Positions 1 to 9,983 of a stretch of DNA of 64,000 nucleotides are shown here, piece by piece. The notes under the pieces are model-generated. The model was not told the DNA's origin and made no database searches. It saw nothing but the letters and a program-made list of their open reading frames with translations. This DNA is from Streptomyces luteolifulvus (lineage in GTDB: Bacteria > Actinomycetota > Actinomycetes > Streptomycetales > Streptomycetaceae): assembly GCF_008806595.1 (NCBI RefSeq), contig NZ_VZRB01000005.1, positions 157,584 through 221,583 on the forward strand. The letters run 5' to 3'. Numbering within the stretch: position 1 is the stretch's first letter; every line of letters begins with the position of its first letter. The position numbers and the translations under genes are program-made.

Positions 1-87
1 GCGTTCCTCGTCCGTGTCGTAGCCGAGGAGCAGATGGTCGCCATGACGCATCTGTCCCACGGTTCTCACAGCGGGTGCGACGGACAT
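1..87 (-). CDS. MEDS-domain regulator, N-terminal fragment
   Basis: Only the first 29 codons are inside the window; the gene runs off the left edge. The reverse strand starts with ATG at 87 behind a GGGAGG ribosome site seven bases upstream. The translation contains GQMRHGDHLLLGYDTDEER, which resembles the start of the MEDS (DcmR-type sensory) domain, where a G-D-H motif is followed by a Y/D-rich strand. In Streptomyces such domains usually sit in STAS-type or anti-sigma signalling proteins. The family call rests on this short stretch alone, and the C-terminal domains cannot be seen. Confidence 0.6.
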   Translation of the reverse strand, partial: MSVAPAVRTVGQMRHGDHLLLGYDTDEER

Positions 88-190
88 GCCCGCACCTCCC
101 TGGGTGTGCCGACCGCATCCACGCTACGCCGGGAGCGGGACTCGTGTGAGGGGTTAGGGTGCCGCCATCGGTTCCGGGTGAGGGGGGACG

Positions 191-2269
191 ATGGCGGCCT
201 CAGTGCACGGCGGCAGGATCGGCAACCTCCCCGCCGAGGCGAACGCGTTCATCGGCCGACGGCTCGAACTCGCCGAGATCTCAGGACTGTTGGGGACCGA
301 GCGGCTGGTGACACTGACGGGGCCCGGGGGTGTGGGCAAGTCCCGGCTGGCGCTGCGGGCCGCGCATGCCGCCAAGGACGAGTTCCCGGGCGGTGCGTGG
401 CTGGTGGAGCTGTCGGAGCTCAGGGACGCCGACCTGCTGGCCAACGCGGTGGCACAGGCGACCCGGCTCACGGAGCAGACGCTGCGACCGCTGCTCGACG
501 CGGTCTGCGAGCACCTCGCCGGGGCACCGCTCCTCCTGCTCCTCGACACATGCGAGCACGTCCTGGACGAGTGCGCAAGGGTGGTGCAGGAACTCCTCGC
601 GCACGTCCCCGAGTTGCATGTCCTGGCCACCAGCCGGCAGCCGCTGGGCGTCCCCGGCGAACATCTGCTGGCGGTGGCCCCGCTGCCGCTCGGTGAACAC
701 GACGACGCCGTGGCGCTGTTCGCGGCCCGTGCCGCCGCGGCGGTGCCGTCCTTCACACTGACCGAGGCCAACCGGGCACATGTGGCCGCGGTCTGCGCCC
801 GGCTCGACGGCATGCCGCTCGCCCTGGAACTGGCCGCCGTACGGTTGCGGGGGTTTCCCCTCGACCGGCTTCTGGAGGGGCTCGACTCCCGCTTCGACCT
901 GCTGGTCTCGCCCGCCCGGCCGCGCCTGGCCCGGCACCAGACGCTGCGCACCGCGATCGGCTGGAGCCACGAGCTGTGCACCCCGCTGGAACGGCTGCTG
1001 TGGGCCAGGCTGTCGGTGTTCGCCGGCGGCTGGGACGTCGAGGCGGCCGAGTTCGTCTGCCACGGCGGGCCGCTGGACGCCGAGGAGATCCTCGCGCTGC
1101 TCGCCTCGCTCACCGAGAAGTCCATCACGACCCGGGACGGTGAGGGGGCGGCGGTGCGCTACCGCATGCTCGACACCGTCCGCTCGTTCGGCGCCGAGTG
1201 GCTGACCGGGCTCGGCGAGGAGGAGGCGGTCGGACGGCGCCACCGGGAATACTTCCGGTGGGTCGCCCGGCAGGGCGAGGCGGAGTGGCTCGGCCCCGGA
1301 CAGCGCATGTGGGCGGAGCGGCTGACCGCGGAGCACGCGAACCTTCGGGTGTCGATCGAGGCGTCCCTGGCGGCGGAGGAACCCGAGACCGCGCTCGAAC
1401 TCACCGGTTCCCTCTGGTACTTCTGGTTCGCCTGCGGTTTCGCTGAGGAGGGCCGCGGCTATCTGGAGCGGGCGCTGCGGCGCGCCCCCGAGGGCGGCGG
1501 GCCCGAGCACTCCCGCGCCGTGTGGGCCCACCGGCTGGTCACCGTCGTCCCGGACGATCTGGAGGCGGCGGAGTCGGTGAGCGCCGCCTATGTGTGGCTC
1601 GCCGAGGAGCGCCGTCTGCCGGTGTCCGCCCTGCCGTTGACGGGGGCCAGTCTGGCCGTGCGCGGCGAGTCGGCACGCTCGGCGGTCCTGTACGGCACCA
1701 CCGCGGGACGGAGCCCCGCGGGCGACGGAGGCGCCGAGTTCCACCACCTGCTGACGCTCGCCCTGCAGGCGTATCTGCTGGCGAGCCAGGCAGCGTTCGA
1801 GCGGTGCGCGGTGGTCGCCGAGCGGCTGCGCGCGGACTGTGCCCGGCGCGGCGAGCTGTGGATGCGGGCCTGGGGCGACTTCTTCATCGCGCTGGCCGGG
1901 ATCGGCCTGGGCCGGGCGGAGGAGGCACTGGGTCCGGCGCGGGAGGCGCTGGCCGCCAAGGTGCGGGTCCATGACCGGCTCGGCGCGGCCGCAGTGGCCG
2001 ATCTGCTGGTCGCCGCGCAGGCCGCGCACGGCGAGGAGGAACTGGCCGCACGTCTCCTCGGCGTCAGCAGGAACCTCTGGCACTCGGCGGGTCTGCCGCA
2101 GCTGGGCGACCCGAGCTCGACGGTCTTCCACCGGGAGTACGAGCGCCGGCTGCGGGCGTTGCTGGGCGAGGCGCCGTTCGCCGAAGCGGTGCGTGAGGGC
2201 GGCGAGTTGGGAACGGACGCCGCGATCGCGCTGGCACTGGGCGGTGTGTCCGGGCCCATGGGGCTCTGA
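191..2269 (+). CDS. AfsR/LuxR-like signalling ATPase without HTH
   Basis: A 692-residue STAND-type ATPase. The N-terminus carries a Walker A motif (GPGGVGKS, about residues 43-50), a hydrophobic strand ending [10 protein letters not shown] that serves as Walker B, and [10 protein letters not shown], the typical sensor motif of COG3903 regulators. The C-terminal half is helical and TPR-like. Most relatives end in a LuxR helix-turn-helix or start with a SARP domain. This one has neither and ends right after the TPR-like part, so it may act through protein contacts or be a shortened regulator. The start ATG follows a GAGGGGGG site. It converges on the methyltransferase gene with 17 bp between stops. 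Confidence 0.8.
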   Translation: MAASVHGGRIGNLPAEANAFIGRRLELAEISGLLGTERLVTLTGPGGVGKSRLALRAAHAAKDEFPGGAWLVELSELRDADLLANAVAQATRLTEQTLRPLLDAVCEHLAGAPLLLLLDTCEHVLDECARVVQELLAHVPELHVLATSRQPLGVPGEHLLAVAPLPLGEHDDAVALFAARAAAAVPSFTLTEANRAHVAAVCARLDGMPLALELAAVRLRGFPLDRLLEGLDSRFDLLVSPARPRLARHQTLRTAIGWSHELCTPLERLLWARLSVFAGGWDVEAAEFVCHGGPLDAEEILALLASLTEKSITTRDGEGAAVRYRMLDTVRSFGAEWLTGLGEEEAVGRRHREYFRWVARQGEAEWLGPGQRMWAERLTAEHANLRVSIEASLAAEEPETALELTGSLWYFWFACGFAEEGRGYLERALRRAPEGGGPEHSRAVWAHRLVTVVPDDLEAAESVSAAYVWLAEERRLPVSALPLTGASLAVRGESARSAVLYGTTAGRSPAGDGGAEFHHLLTLALQAYLLASQAAFERCAVVAERLRADCARRGELWMRAWGDFFIALAGIGLGRAEEALGPAREALAAKVRVHDRLGAAAVADLLVAAQAAHGEEELAARLLGVSRNLWHSAGLPQLGDPSSTVFHREYERRLRALLGEAPFAEAVREGGELGTDAAIALALGGVSGPMGL

Positions 2270-2286
2270 TTCGGCTGCGCGGTCGG

Positions 2287-3012
2287 CTAGGCAGGTCGCC
2301 GGGCCACCACCATCCGCACTCGCGGACTGCCGTCGGGCCGCCGCCCGAACTCCGGAAGGACCTGGAGATCCACCCGGAATCCGGCGCGCTCCAGCTCCCG
2401 CAGCACATCGCCGAACCGGGAGGCGCGGTAGTACATGACGAACCGCGGGCGCCACACGGCATTGCGCAGCCGCATCACGGCATCGAAGCCGAGCAGCATC
2501 CAGAAGGCCCGCGAGGACGGGCGGGGCGGCGCGAGGACCGGGAACACGAAGCGTCCGCCGGGCCGCAGCACGGAGTGGACCTGGGCGAACAGCCCCGGCA
2601 GCTCGCCCGGCAGAAAGTGCCCGAACGCCCCGAAGCTGACCACGAGGTCGAACGCGGGCCCGAACGGCAGGGCACGGGCGTCCGCACGCACCCAGGCGAC
2701 ACGGGGCCCCGCGACCGGTGTGCGTACGCGGGCGACATCGAGCATGCCGGCACTGAAGTCGACCCCGGTGACGCTGCGCCGGCACACCCTCGCCAGCACT
2801 GCCGCCCCGGCGCCCGTCCCGCAGCACAGGTCGAGGCCGTCGTCGAACCCCCCCGTCCGCTCCAGCGCCGAGGCCACGGCGGTGAGCACCGAGTCGGGCG
2901 TACGGAAAGGGGTGTGATCGAACTTCGGGGCGAGCAGGTCGTAGCCGCGCTCGACCGACGACAGCGCTTGGACGGCGAGTTCTCGCAGGCTGGGACCTTC
3001 GGGGCTGAACAT
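2287..3012 (-). CDS. Class I SAM-dependent methyltransferase
   Basis: A 241-residue protein with a Rossmann methyltransferase fold. SAM-binding motif I is clear ([14 protein letters not shown], about residues 80-93), followed by an acidic strand end ([11 protein letters not shown]) and a later motif IV region ([11 protein letters not shown]). The substrate cannot be told from sequence; relatives are annotated as generic Methyltransf_11/25 enzymes. It is transcribed towards the ATPase gene and away from the NTF2-like gene, whose promoter region it shares. The ribosome site is weak. Confidence 0.8.
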   Translation of the reverse strand: MFSPEGPSLRELAVQALSSVERGYDLLAPKFDHTPFRTPDSVLTAVASALERTGGFDDGLDLCCGTGAGAAVLARVCRRSVTGVDFSAGMLDVARVRTPVAGPRVAWVRADARALPFGPAFDLVVSFGAFGHFLPGELPGLFAQVHSVLRPGGRFVFPVLAPPRPSSRAFWMLLGFDAVMRLRNAVWRPRFVMYYRASRFGDVLRELERAGFRVDLQVLPEFGRRPDGSPRVRMVVARRPA

Positions 3013-3095
3013 CGGGGCCAGCTTAGGCGGAACGCGTCACACCGGCGAAGCACCTATGGACAGGGGAACGGCCGATCACTAGCCTCATCCGCACC

Positions 3096-3113
3096 TATTC
3101 AATTAATTGACTA
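3096..3113. promoter_or_regulatory. Palindromic operator, TAGTCAATTAATTGACTA type
   Basis: TATTCAATTAATTGACTA is an 18-bp palindrome with one mismatched pair, centred between 3104 and 3105. It ends 12 bases before the NTF2-like start codon. AT-rich islands like this stand out in the GC-rich background. A sister copy lies at 29519-29536 with the same core. The shape fits a MarR/TetR-type repressor site covering the transcription start; the regulator is not known. Confidence 0.6.
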
Positions 3114-3125
3114 TGGGGTGATGTC

Positions 3126-3530
3126 ATGCGCGCGTTCCGCGAGGCGGTCGAGGCCGGGGACATGGACGCCGTCGAGGCGCTGCTGGCGAAGGACGTCGTC
3201 TTCACGAGCCCGGCGGTGTTCAAGCCGTACGCCGGCAAGGCGATCACCGCGGCGATCCTGCGCACTGTCGCGCAGGTCTTCGAGGACTTCCGGTACGAGC
3301 GCGAGCTCGCCGGCTCCGACGGCCGCGACCACGCGCTGGTGTTCACGGCGCGGGTGGGCGACCGCGAGCTGTCCGGCTGTGACTTCATCCATGTGAACGA
3401 GGACGGCCAGATCGACGCACTGACTGTCATGGTGCGCCCGCTGTCGGGTGCCCAGGCCCTGGCGACGGCCATGGGCGCGCGGTTCGACGAGATCACGAAG
3501 GAGGCGGAGGCACGGTCGGGTACCAGCTGA
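3126..3530 (+). CDS. NTF2-like / SnoaL-like protein
   Basis: A 134-residue protein of the NTF2-like cone fold. The first helix pattern (FREAVEAGDMDAVEALLAKDVVF) is typical of SnoaL-like proteins, and strands with alternating hydrophobic residues follow. Members are ligand-binding or isomerase-type proteins of many roles, and no catalytic residue set identifies one here. The start ATG follows GGGGTG, and the operator palindrome at 3096-3113 lies just upstream, so the gene is probably repressed by a small-ligand sensor. A hairpin terminator follows the stop. Confidence 0.75.
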   Translation: MRAFREAVEAGDMDAVEALLAKDVVFTSPAVFKPYAGKAITAAILRTVAQVFEDFRYERELAGSDGRDHALVFTARVGDRELSGCDFIHVNEDGQIDALTVMVRPLSGAQALATAMGARFDEITKEAEARSGTS

Positions 3531-3542
3531 CGGCACATCAGG

Positions 3543-3572
3543 CAGGCGGCTTCGGCGCGCCCCGGCCGCCTG
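3543..3572 (+). terminator. Hairpin terminator after NTF2-like gene
   Basis: An 8-bp perfect stem (CAGGCGGC / GCCGCCTG) with a 14-nt loop starts 12 bases after the NTF2-like stop codon. There is no U-tract, as usual in Streptomyces. Confidence 0.5.
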
Positions 3573-3921
3573 TCGAACCACAGCATCCAGGCATATAAAG
3601 GGACACATCCACCGCCAGGCGTCAAGCAGGGGCGAACCAGCCCCCCTCGGCCCACTTCCGTTCGCAATTAGGCCGGTTGCCCGATTTCAACCCCTATAGA
3701 GGGAAAGGGAATCCGCTATGGCACACATCACAAGGCCGCCCCGGATTCCCTCAACCGTCCCCCGATGCCTACGCAATTGAGAACAGGAGGACCCACCGAA
3801 CCCACCCCTGCGGCATGAACGGTGGTTGCGATCAGGAAATTACCTCCCGCAAAGTCCAGTCCGGTCGGGGTCGCCCGACGCGACCCACTGCCGGACACGC
3901 GGGGGGAAAGGTCCACCACAC
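3573..3921 (+). other. Intergenic leader of GH16 gene with inverted repeat
   Basis: About 350 bases without a credible gene, less GC-rich than the surroundings. A 9-bp perfect inverted repeat (GGGAATCCG at 3707-3715, CGGATTCCC at 3742-3750) encloses a 26-nt loop and could fold in the 5' leader of the secreted glucanase mRNA. The c-di-AMP (ydaO) riboswitch signature was looked for and not found. Confidence 0.4.
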
Positions 3922-5199
3922 ATGCACATGACCAATCCGAAAAGACGCCGACGCCGGTTCACCACGGCCCACAAGGTTGCGCCACTTCTGATCGCCGCGG
4001 GAATCATCGCCGCCGGCACCACGGCACAGGCGACCCAGTCGTCATCGACGTCGCCGAAAGTGACCGTCGATTCCCTGTCGCTTTCGCCGGCAGCAGGCGG
4101 CCAGCTCAAGGCGACCGCGAAGGTTCATTCCTCCCGCACGATGAGTGTGCAGGCACTGACGATCGCGGTACGCTCCGCCGACAGAACGAACTACGATTTC
4201 CCCGGCGCGATCGCGACGAAAATCCGCCCCGCCGGAACCACCTTCACCTCGGGCAGCCGCACATTCCCCCAAGGCACGTACACCTATTTCGTGGCGTACA
4301 AGACCGACGGCAGGTGGCACAACCTCTCCCCGGTGAAGACGTTCACCTCCGGCAGCGCAACCGCGTCCCCGAGCCCCACGGCGAGCACGAGTCCGACGCC
4401 GACGTCGGTACCCGCCCCGAGCACCCCGAGCCCGACCGCCACGTCCGGCAGCTCCACGCCGACAGCGACGCCGACGCCCACCCAGCCCGCCGCGAGCAGC
4501 GCGGGCGCTCCGCTGGGCATCCCGGGTACCTGGCGGCAGGTGTTCGGTGACGAGTTCAGCGGCACCACGCTCGACTCCACCAAGTGGAACCCGAACTGGC
4601 TGGGCTGCCCCACATGCATCACAAAGCCGGTCAATTCGGCCGAACTCGGTGCCTATGCCCCGTCCCAGGTGAGCGTCAGCGGCGGCTCGCTGCACCTCAC
4701 GGCCATTCAGCAGCAGACCACGGCCAACAACGGCCAGACGTACGCGTACCGTTCCGGTCTGGTCGAGAGCAATGGCAAGGCCGAGTTCACCTACGGCGCC
4801 TTCGAGGCCAGGATCTACTCGCCCGCCGCCCCCGGCACCACCCAGATCGCCAACTGGCCCGCATTCTGGACCGACGGGCAGAACTGGCCGACCGACGGTG
4901 AAATGGACGTCATGGAAGGGCTGAGCGGCAAGGCCTGCTACCACTTCCATTCTCCTGCGGGTGGCCCCGGCGGCTGCGCCTCCGGCGATTTCACCGGATG
5001 GCACACCTACGGTGCCGAATGGAAGCCGGGTTCCGTCACGTACTACTACGACGGAAAGCAGGTCGGACAGATCACCACCGGAATCACGTCGGCGCCGATG
5101 TACCTGATCCTCAACAACGGCGTCAGCGATCAGCACGGCGGTCCGAGGCTGACTCCCGCCGACATGATGGTCGACTATGTGAGGGTCTGGCAGCACTGA
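3922..5199 (+). CDS. Secreted GH16 family glucanase
   Basis: A 425-residue exported glycoside hydrolase. The N-terminus has an Arg-rich n-region (KRRRRR) and a hydrophobic core ending near Ala-Gln-Ala, a Sec or Tat-like signal without a twin-Arg consensus. An Ig-like beta domain follows, then a Ser/Thr/Pro linker, then a GH16 concanavalin-type catalytic domain (about residues 195-425). The catalytic signature E-x-D-x-x-E is present as GEMDVMEG. Endo-beta-1,3(4)-glucanase activity is the likeliest reading. The start was set at 3922 because a GGGGGAAAGG site lies about ten bases upstream and the signal peptide begins there; the reading frame is open upstream but has no signal character. Confidence 0.85.
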   Translation: MHMTNPKRRRRRFTTAHKVAPLLIAAGIIAAGTTAQATQSSSTSPKVTVDSLSLSPAAGGQLKATAKVHSSRTMSVQALTIAVRSADRTNYDFPGAIATKIRPAGTTFTSGSRTFPQGTYTYFVAYKTDGRWHNLSPVKTFTSGSATASPSPTASTSPTPTSVPAPSTPSPTATSGSSTPTATPTPTQPAASSAGAPLGIPGTWRQVFGDEFSGTTLDSTKWNPNWLGCPTCITKPVNSAELGAYAPSQVSVSGGSLHLTAIQQQTTANNGQTYAYRSGLVESNGKAEFTYGAFEARIYSPAAPGTTQIANWPAFWTDGQNWPTDGEMDVMEGLSGKACYHFHSPAGGPGGCASGDFTGWHTYGAEWKPGSVTYYYDGKQVGQITTGITSAPMYLILNNGVSDQHGGPRLTPADMMVDYVRVWQH

Positions 5200-5227
5200 T
5201 CCGAGCGCCGCTCTCTCCGCATACCCT

Positions 5228-5264
5228 GGGCGTCACGGGCCGTTCGCCGCGGCCCGTGACGCCC
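5228..5264. terminator. Strong bidirectional hairpin terminator
   Basis: A 14-bp perfect stem (GGGCGTCACGGGCC and its complement) with a 9-nt loop lies between the convergent GH16 and SpoIIE-type genes and can serve both. Confidence 0.85.
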
Positions 5265-5289
5265 ATTTGCTGCAGCGACGGCTCTCCCT

Positions 5290-8226
5290 TCACGGCAAGG
5301 GCTGCTCCGCCCAGATGATCTTGCCTTCGTGGCTGTAGCGGGTCCCCCAGCGGTCGGTGAACTGGGCGACGAGGAAGAGCCCGCGACCGCCCTCGTCCTC
5401 CGACTTGGCGCGTCGCAGCCGGGGCGAGGTGCTGCTGCCGTCGCAGACCTCGCAGATCAGCGCGCGGTCACGGATCAGGCGCAGCTGGACCGGGCCGGTC
5501 GCGTGACGGATCGCGTTGGTGACCAGCTCGCTGGCCACGAGTTCGGTGGTGAAGGCCAGTTCGTCCAGGCCCCAGGCGGAGAGCTGCTCGATGACGGCCG
5601 CCCGGGCGCGGGACACCACCATCGGCTCGCTGGGCAGATACCACTGCGCGACCCGCTCGGGCCCCAGGGCGTGCGTCCGGGCGACGAGGAGAGCCACGTC
5701 GTCGCTCGGCCGGTCCGGCAGCAGCGCGTCCAGGACCGCCTCACAGGTGTCCTCCGGTGTCCGGTCGGCGCGCGCCAGGACGCAGCGCAGCCGGTCCAGT
5801 CCCGAGTCGATGTCCTGGTGCCGGTCCTCGATCAGCCCGTCGGTGTACAGCACCAGCTGGCTGCCTTCGGGCAGTTCCAGTTCGACCGTCTCGAAGGGCA
5901 TCCCGCCCAGCCCGAGCGGCGGCCCCGACGGCAGGTCGACGAACTCCGCCGTTCCGTCCGGCCGTACGACCGCGGGGAGCAGGTGCCCGGCACGGGTGAG
6001 GGTGCAGTGCCGGGACACCGGGTCGTAGACGGCGTACAGGCAGGTGGCTCCGACGATTCCGGAGTCCGGCGGTGCGTTCTCCATCTCCCAGCCCTCGCCG
6101 CGGTCGAGCCGTCCGACCAGATCGTCGAGGTGGGTGAGGAGGTCGTCGGGGGGCAGGTCCAGCGAGCAGAAGTTGTGCACCGCGGTGCGCAGCCGGCCCA
6201 TCGTGGCGGCGGCGTGCAGTCCGTGGCCGACCACGTCGCCGACGACCAGCGCCACGCGGGCGCCGGACAGCGGGATGACGTCGAACCAGTCGCCGCCGAC
6301 CCCGGCCTGCGCGGGCAGATAGCGGTAGGCGGCCTCGACGGCGCTCTGCTCGGCCCGGCCCCGTGGCAGCAGGCTGCGCTGTAGGGTGAGGGCGGTGTTG
6401 TGCTCGCGGGTGTACAGGCGGGCGTTGTCGATGCACACGGCGGCGCGTCCGGCCAGTTCCTGGGCCAGCGACAGGTCGTCGTCCTCGAAGGGGGCGGGCT
6501 TGTCGGAGCGGTAGAAGCTCACCACGCCGAGGGTCGCGCCGCGGGCCCGCAGCGGCACCGTGATCAGGGAGTGGATGCCGGCCGAGAGCACCCGTTCCAG
6601 CCCCGGCGGATCCTGGGCCGTCCAGCCGGTCGCCTCGGTCAGTGCGGGTTCGAGCACCGACCCTCCGCTCTCCAGGCAGCGGGCCTGTGGCGTGGACGGC
6701 AGGTAGCGGACCTTGTCGCCGACGCCGTACAGGTGGGACTCCTCGTGCACGGCGCCCAGGGCAACCCGGCGCAGCGGGCTCTCGGCACCGAGGGGACCCG
6801 GCTCGTCGCCCCGCAGCACGGAGTCCGGCAGGTCGACCGCGGCGAAGTCGGCGAACCGGGGCACGGCCACCTCCGCGAGTTCCTCCGCGGTGCGGGCGAC
6901 GTCCAGCGTGGTGCCGATCCTGCCACCGGCGTCGTGCAGCAGCTCCAGGCGCCTGCGGGCCAGGAGGGCCAGCCGGCCGACGCCCGGCTCGCCGACGAGG
7001 AGCAGCCGGCGGTCTGCACCGAGGCCGTCCCCGTCACCGTCCTCGACCGCTCCAGGTCCCGCAGGGGGCACCGACCAGGTGGGTGAGAGGGGCGACGGGA
7101 GGGCGACACCCGGTGCGGCGGCGATGCTCACGAACGGCACGGTCCCCGGCGCCGCATCGGCCGGCACGGGCGCCGCAGAGGCGGCCGGGGCCACCGGCAC
7201 GACCGGCACGTCCCAGGGCACACGCGGACCGCCGAGCACACGGACCTCCACGACCACACCCGTCTCACCCGCCGCACCCATCACCTGGCGGCGCAGCAGG
7301 ACGGCGGTACCGCCGCCGGGCAGGGTCACCTCCTCCAGGGTGCGCTGCGGGGAGGCGATGAGTTCCTCGGCCCTCTCCCGCAGGAGGGCGAGGTCGATCC
7401 GGCCTAGCTCCCCGCAGTCCTGGCTGGTCCCCCGGCCCACCGCCGCGGTCTCGGGCTCCGTCAGGGGCCCTGCCGCGCGGGGCCCGGCCCGCCGGTACGC
7501 GGCGAGAAGCGCCCGCTCCCGCTGCGTCGCCTGCTCCAGCAGCCGCGCCTCTATGGCATGGGCGGCCTCGCGGACCAGCCGCACCATCGTGGGATCGCCC
7601 TGGTCGCGCAGACAGGTGAGGTCGAGTACGGCCTCGATGTGCCCGCTGAGCGGGTCGCGGACGGGCGCGCCCGCACAGGCGAAGGGCTGGAGACAGTCGG
7701 CGAAGTGCTCGCGCCCGGCGACGTAGACCGGGCCGCGCTCGGCCAGCGCGGTGCCCACACCGTTGGTGCCCACGACCGGCTCGGAGGCGTCGAAGCCGGG
7801 GGCGAACCGCACCTCGTCGAGCAGGTCGCGCAGCCGGGGGGCTCCGCCGAGCCGCTGGACGACCCGGCCCCGGGCGTCGCAGAACACGACCGTCATGCCC
7901 ACATCGGCGAACGACTCGCTGAGGTCCTTCAGGACCGGATCGGCCGCCGGCAGGAGCCGGTGGTCCAGCACGAGATCCGGCGCGTAGCGGGCCGCCGGCC
8001 GGTCCGGGCGGAGCCCCGCGTACCTGCACCGCTTCCAGGAGTCGAGCACAGGGGCACGGACATCCGAGTCGACGCGCGCGCCGGCCAGAAACCGCTCATG
8101 GGCATCGACGAGACCGCCGATGTCGTCCCAGGCGACGGACAACGGGATCACTTCCCTAGCCCGGGGCGGCCGGGTCACGCGCCGCCACTCGGCACACCCG
8201 CCTGCGGGTCCCCCGGGCGCCTTCAC
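5290..8226 (-). CDS. GAF-SpoIIE phosphatase-HATPase multidomain sensor
   Basis: A protein of about 978 residues joining four modules. First is an AcoR-type GAF sensor domain (VVGTNGVGTALAERG and PFACAGAPVRDP are its hallmarks), then a second GAF-like domain, a PP2C/SpoIIE phosphatase (AGVGGDWFDVIPL, GDVVGHGLHAA, LYTDGLIE, DDVALLV), and a C-terminal RsbW-like HATPase (ELVTNAIRHA, GRGLFLV). Phosphatase and anti-sigma kinase in one chain suggest control of an anti-sigma or anti-anti-sigma pathway. The GTG start at 8226 follows GGAGGG with six bases spacing; starts at 8151 or 8142 are also possible because homology begins near there. It is a single gene facing a strong terminator. Confidence 0.85.
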   Translation of the reverse strand: MKAPGGPAGGCAEWRRVTRPPRAREVIPLSVAWDDIGGLVDAHERFLAGARVDSDVRAPVLDSWKRCRYAGLRPDRPAARYAPDLVLDHRLLPAADPVLKDLSESFADVGMTVVFCDARGRVVQRLGGAPRLRDLLDEVRFAPGFDASEPVVGTNGVGTALAERGPVYVAGREHFADCLQPFACAGAPVRDPLSGHIEAVLDLTCLRDQGDPTMVRLVREAAHAIEARLLEQATQRERALLAAYRRAGPRAAGPLTEPETAAVGRGTSQDCGELGRIDLALLRERAEELIASPQRTLEEVTLPGGGTAVLLRRQVMGAAGETGVVVEVRVLGGPRVPWDVPVVPVAPAASAAPVPADAAPGTVPFVSIAAAPGVALPSPLSPTWSVPPAGPGAVEDGDGDGLGADRRLLLVGEPGVGRLALLARRRLELLHDAGGRIGTTLDVARTAEELAEVAVPRFADFAAVDLPDSVLRGDEPGPLGAESPLRRVALGAVHEESHLYGVGDKVRYLPSTPQARCLESGGSVLEPALTEATGWTAQDPPGLERVLSAGIHSLITVPLRARGATLGVVSFYRSDKPAPFEDDDLSLAQELAGRAAVCIDNARLYTREHNTALTLQRSLLPRGRAEQSAVEAAYRYLPAQAGVGGDWFDVIPLSGARVALVVGDVVGHGLHAAATMGRLRTAVHNFCSLDLPPDDLLTHLDDLVGRLDRGEGWEMENAPPDSGIVGATCLYAVYDPVSRHCTLTRAGHLLPAVVRPDGTAEFVDLPSGPPLGLGGMPFETVELELPEGSQLVLYTDGLIEDRHQDIDSGLDRLRCVLARADRTPEDTCEAVLDALLPDRPSDDVALLVARTHALGPERVAQWYLPSEPMVVSRARAAVIEQLSAWGLDELAFTTELVASELVTNAIRHATGPVQLRLIRDRALICEVCDGSSTSPRLRRAKSEDEGGRGLFLVAQFTDRWGTRYSHEGKIIWAEQPLP

Positions 8227-8346
8227 CCTAGACCCTCCGTGACACACATCACAACATCGGTTGTCGGCCCGGGTCCGGGCCCTGAGCCACACCGACGGCC
8301 ACTGCCCGGCAGGGCCGCCCCGGGCTTCGTACGGCAGGTGTGCGGC

Positions 8347-9591
8347 TCAGGGAGTCGGCCGGACGGGAAGCGCCCTCACACTGTTGCCCACAAAGCTGGA
8401 GTGACGGGGAAGTTCACTCTCGGGCACGGCGAGGTCCAGGCCGGGAAAGCGGGTGAACAGCCGCTCCAGCGCGATGCATGCCTCCAGCCGGGCCAGCGGC
8501 GCGCCGAGGCAGTAGTGGGCGCCGTGCCCGAGCGAGAGGTGCCGTACGGCGTCCGGCCGGGCGGGCCGGGTGACGTCGAACCGGTCGGCGTCCGGGCCGT
8601 GCGCGGCCGGATCGCGTCCGGCGGCGGAGTACCCGGCGAGGACGGGCGTGCCCGCGGGTATCACCGTCCCGTCGACCGTCAGGTCCCGCACCGGGTACCG
8701 GAAGGGGAAGTAGCTGACGGGCGCGTCCCAGCGCAGCGTCTCCTCGACGACGTCGCTCCAGCTCGCCTCCCCCTTCAGCACGAGCCCGAGCTGGTCGCGG
8801 TGGCCGCACAGCGCGCGTACGGCGTTGGTGATCAGGTTCAGCGTGGTCTCGTGACCGGCGATGATCATCAGCACCAGGGTGCCGATCAGCTCCTCCTGGC
8901 TGAGACGGTCGCCTGCGTCGTCCCGCGCGGCGATGAGCGCGCTGGTGAGGTCGTCACCCGGCCGCCGGGCCGGGGCGGCGGCGATCTCGGCGAGGACCGC
9001 GACCAGTTCCCGGTTGGCGGCGACGGCCTTGCTCGGCGCGATGTCGGTGGCGACGACCTGATGGGACAGCTGGTGCAGGCGCTCGCGGTATTCGGCGGCG
9101 ACACCGAGCAGTTCACTGATGACGCCCATGGGCAGCGGCATCGCGAAGTGCCGCCGCAGATCGGCGAGTCCACCGCCCGCCTGGGCCGCGCGGCCCAGGT
9201 CCTCCAGCAGGGACTCGGTCAACTCCTCGATGCGCGGGCGCAGTTCCTCGACGCGCCGGGCCGTGAACGCGCGGCTCACCAGCGACCGCAACCGCCGGTG
9301 GTCGGCGCCGTCGGCGGTGGTCATGCCCCGCACGGTCGCGAAGGTCCTGAGCGGCCAGCCCTCGGCGATGTGTCCTTCCCGCAACGCGGTGAAGTGGCGT
9401 GCGCCCTTGGCGACTTCGGGGTGGCCGAGGAAATCCCTGAGTGCGTCATGGCCCAGTACGGCCATCCCCTCGACCTCACCGGGCAGGACGACCGGGGCGA
9501 CGACGGCCCGGGAGAGCAGCCGGGCATTGGCGGCGTGCGGGCAACCGCCGGCGGGGTCCAGGCGGTGCGGTGTGCCGGGCGAGGTGTCCAA
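8347..9591 (-). CDS. Cytochrome P450
   Basis: A 414-residue class I bacterial P450. The heme-binding loop reads LGHGAHYCLGAPLARLE with the axial Cys, the I-helix has AGHETT with the oxygen-activating acid-alcohol pair, and the K-helix E-x-x-R is EETLR. The start is TTG at 9591, supported by GGGAG six bases upstream. No ferredoxin or ferredoxin reductase gene is adjacent, so electron partners must be elsewhere. Substrate unknown; no biosynthetic cluster is visible around it. It is divergent from the rho-like gene. Confidence 0.92.
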   Translation of the reverse strand: MDTSPGTPHRLDPAGGCPHAANARLLSRAVVAPVVLPGEVEGMAVLGHDALRDFLGHPEVAKGARHFTALREGHIAEGWPLRTFATVRGMTTADGADHRRLRSLVSRAFTARRVEELRPRIEELTESLLEDLGRAAQAGGGLADLRRHFAMPLPMGVISELLGVAAEYRERLHQLSHQVVATDIAPSKAVAANRELVAVLAEIAAAPARRPGDDLTSALIAARDDAGDRLSQEELIGTLVLMIIAGHETTLNLITNAVRALCGHRDQLGLVLKGEASWSDVVEETLRWDAPVSYFPFRYPVRDLTVDGTVIPAGTPVLAGYSAAGRDPAAHGPDADRFDVTRPARPDAVRHLSLGHGAHYCLGAPLARLEACIALERLFTRFPGLDLAVPESELPRHSSFVGNSVRALPVRPTP

Positions 9592-9983
9592 CGAGGGCTC
9601 CCTGCGGGCTGGTCGAGGCCGAGCGGGTGATCGATTCTGCCCGCTCCCGGCGCGGAGCGCAGGACCGTACCTCGGCCAACATCCGGTCGGCGGCGGACGG
9701 TCGCCCCGAACGCGACCGATGGGCGTGGTACAGTGCCGTCAGCATCTGTGTACGCCCTGTTTTCCGGCGCCGATGCCAGTTCTCGTTCAGTCCGCCGCTC
9801 CACCGACCGCTTCCCGGCCGGCATGACGGCTTCTCAGCGCCACCTCACCCACCCGTAGCGCAGTCTGCCGCGGCCGAGGTGCTGTTCCCACCGCCGAGGT
9901 GCGCCGGGCGCCCTCCCCTCGCGGTCTCTCCCTTCCCTCCGCATGTCTCATACCTCTGTCCGTGAAAGGACCGACCGACCACC
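9592..9983 (+). other. C-rich leader upstream of rho paralogue
   Basis: About 390 bases between divergent P450 and rho-like genes. No gene is seen. From about 9770 the plus strand is cytosine- and pyrimidine-rich and poor in G in stretches (for example 9913-9943), the composition expected of a rut-like Rho loading region. The ribosome site for rho (GAAAGGA) is 13-14 bases from the ATG, which is long. Confidence 0.4.

Noticed and set aside
281..2827. 848-codon minus-strand frame opposite the ATPase gene
   Set aside because: Mirror frame of a GC-rich gene; the plus strand carries clear Walker motifs.
3573..3921. c-di-AMP riboswitch before the GH16 gene
   Set aside because: The conserved pieces of the ydaO class could not be found; only a 9-bp inverted repeat remains.
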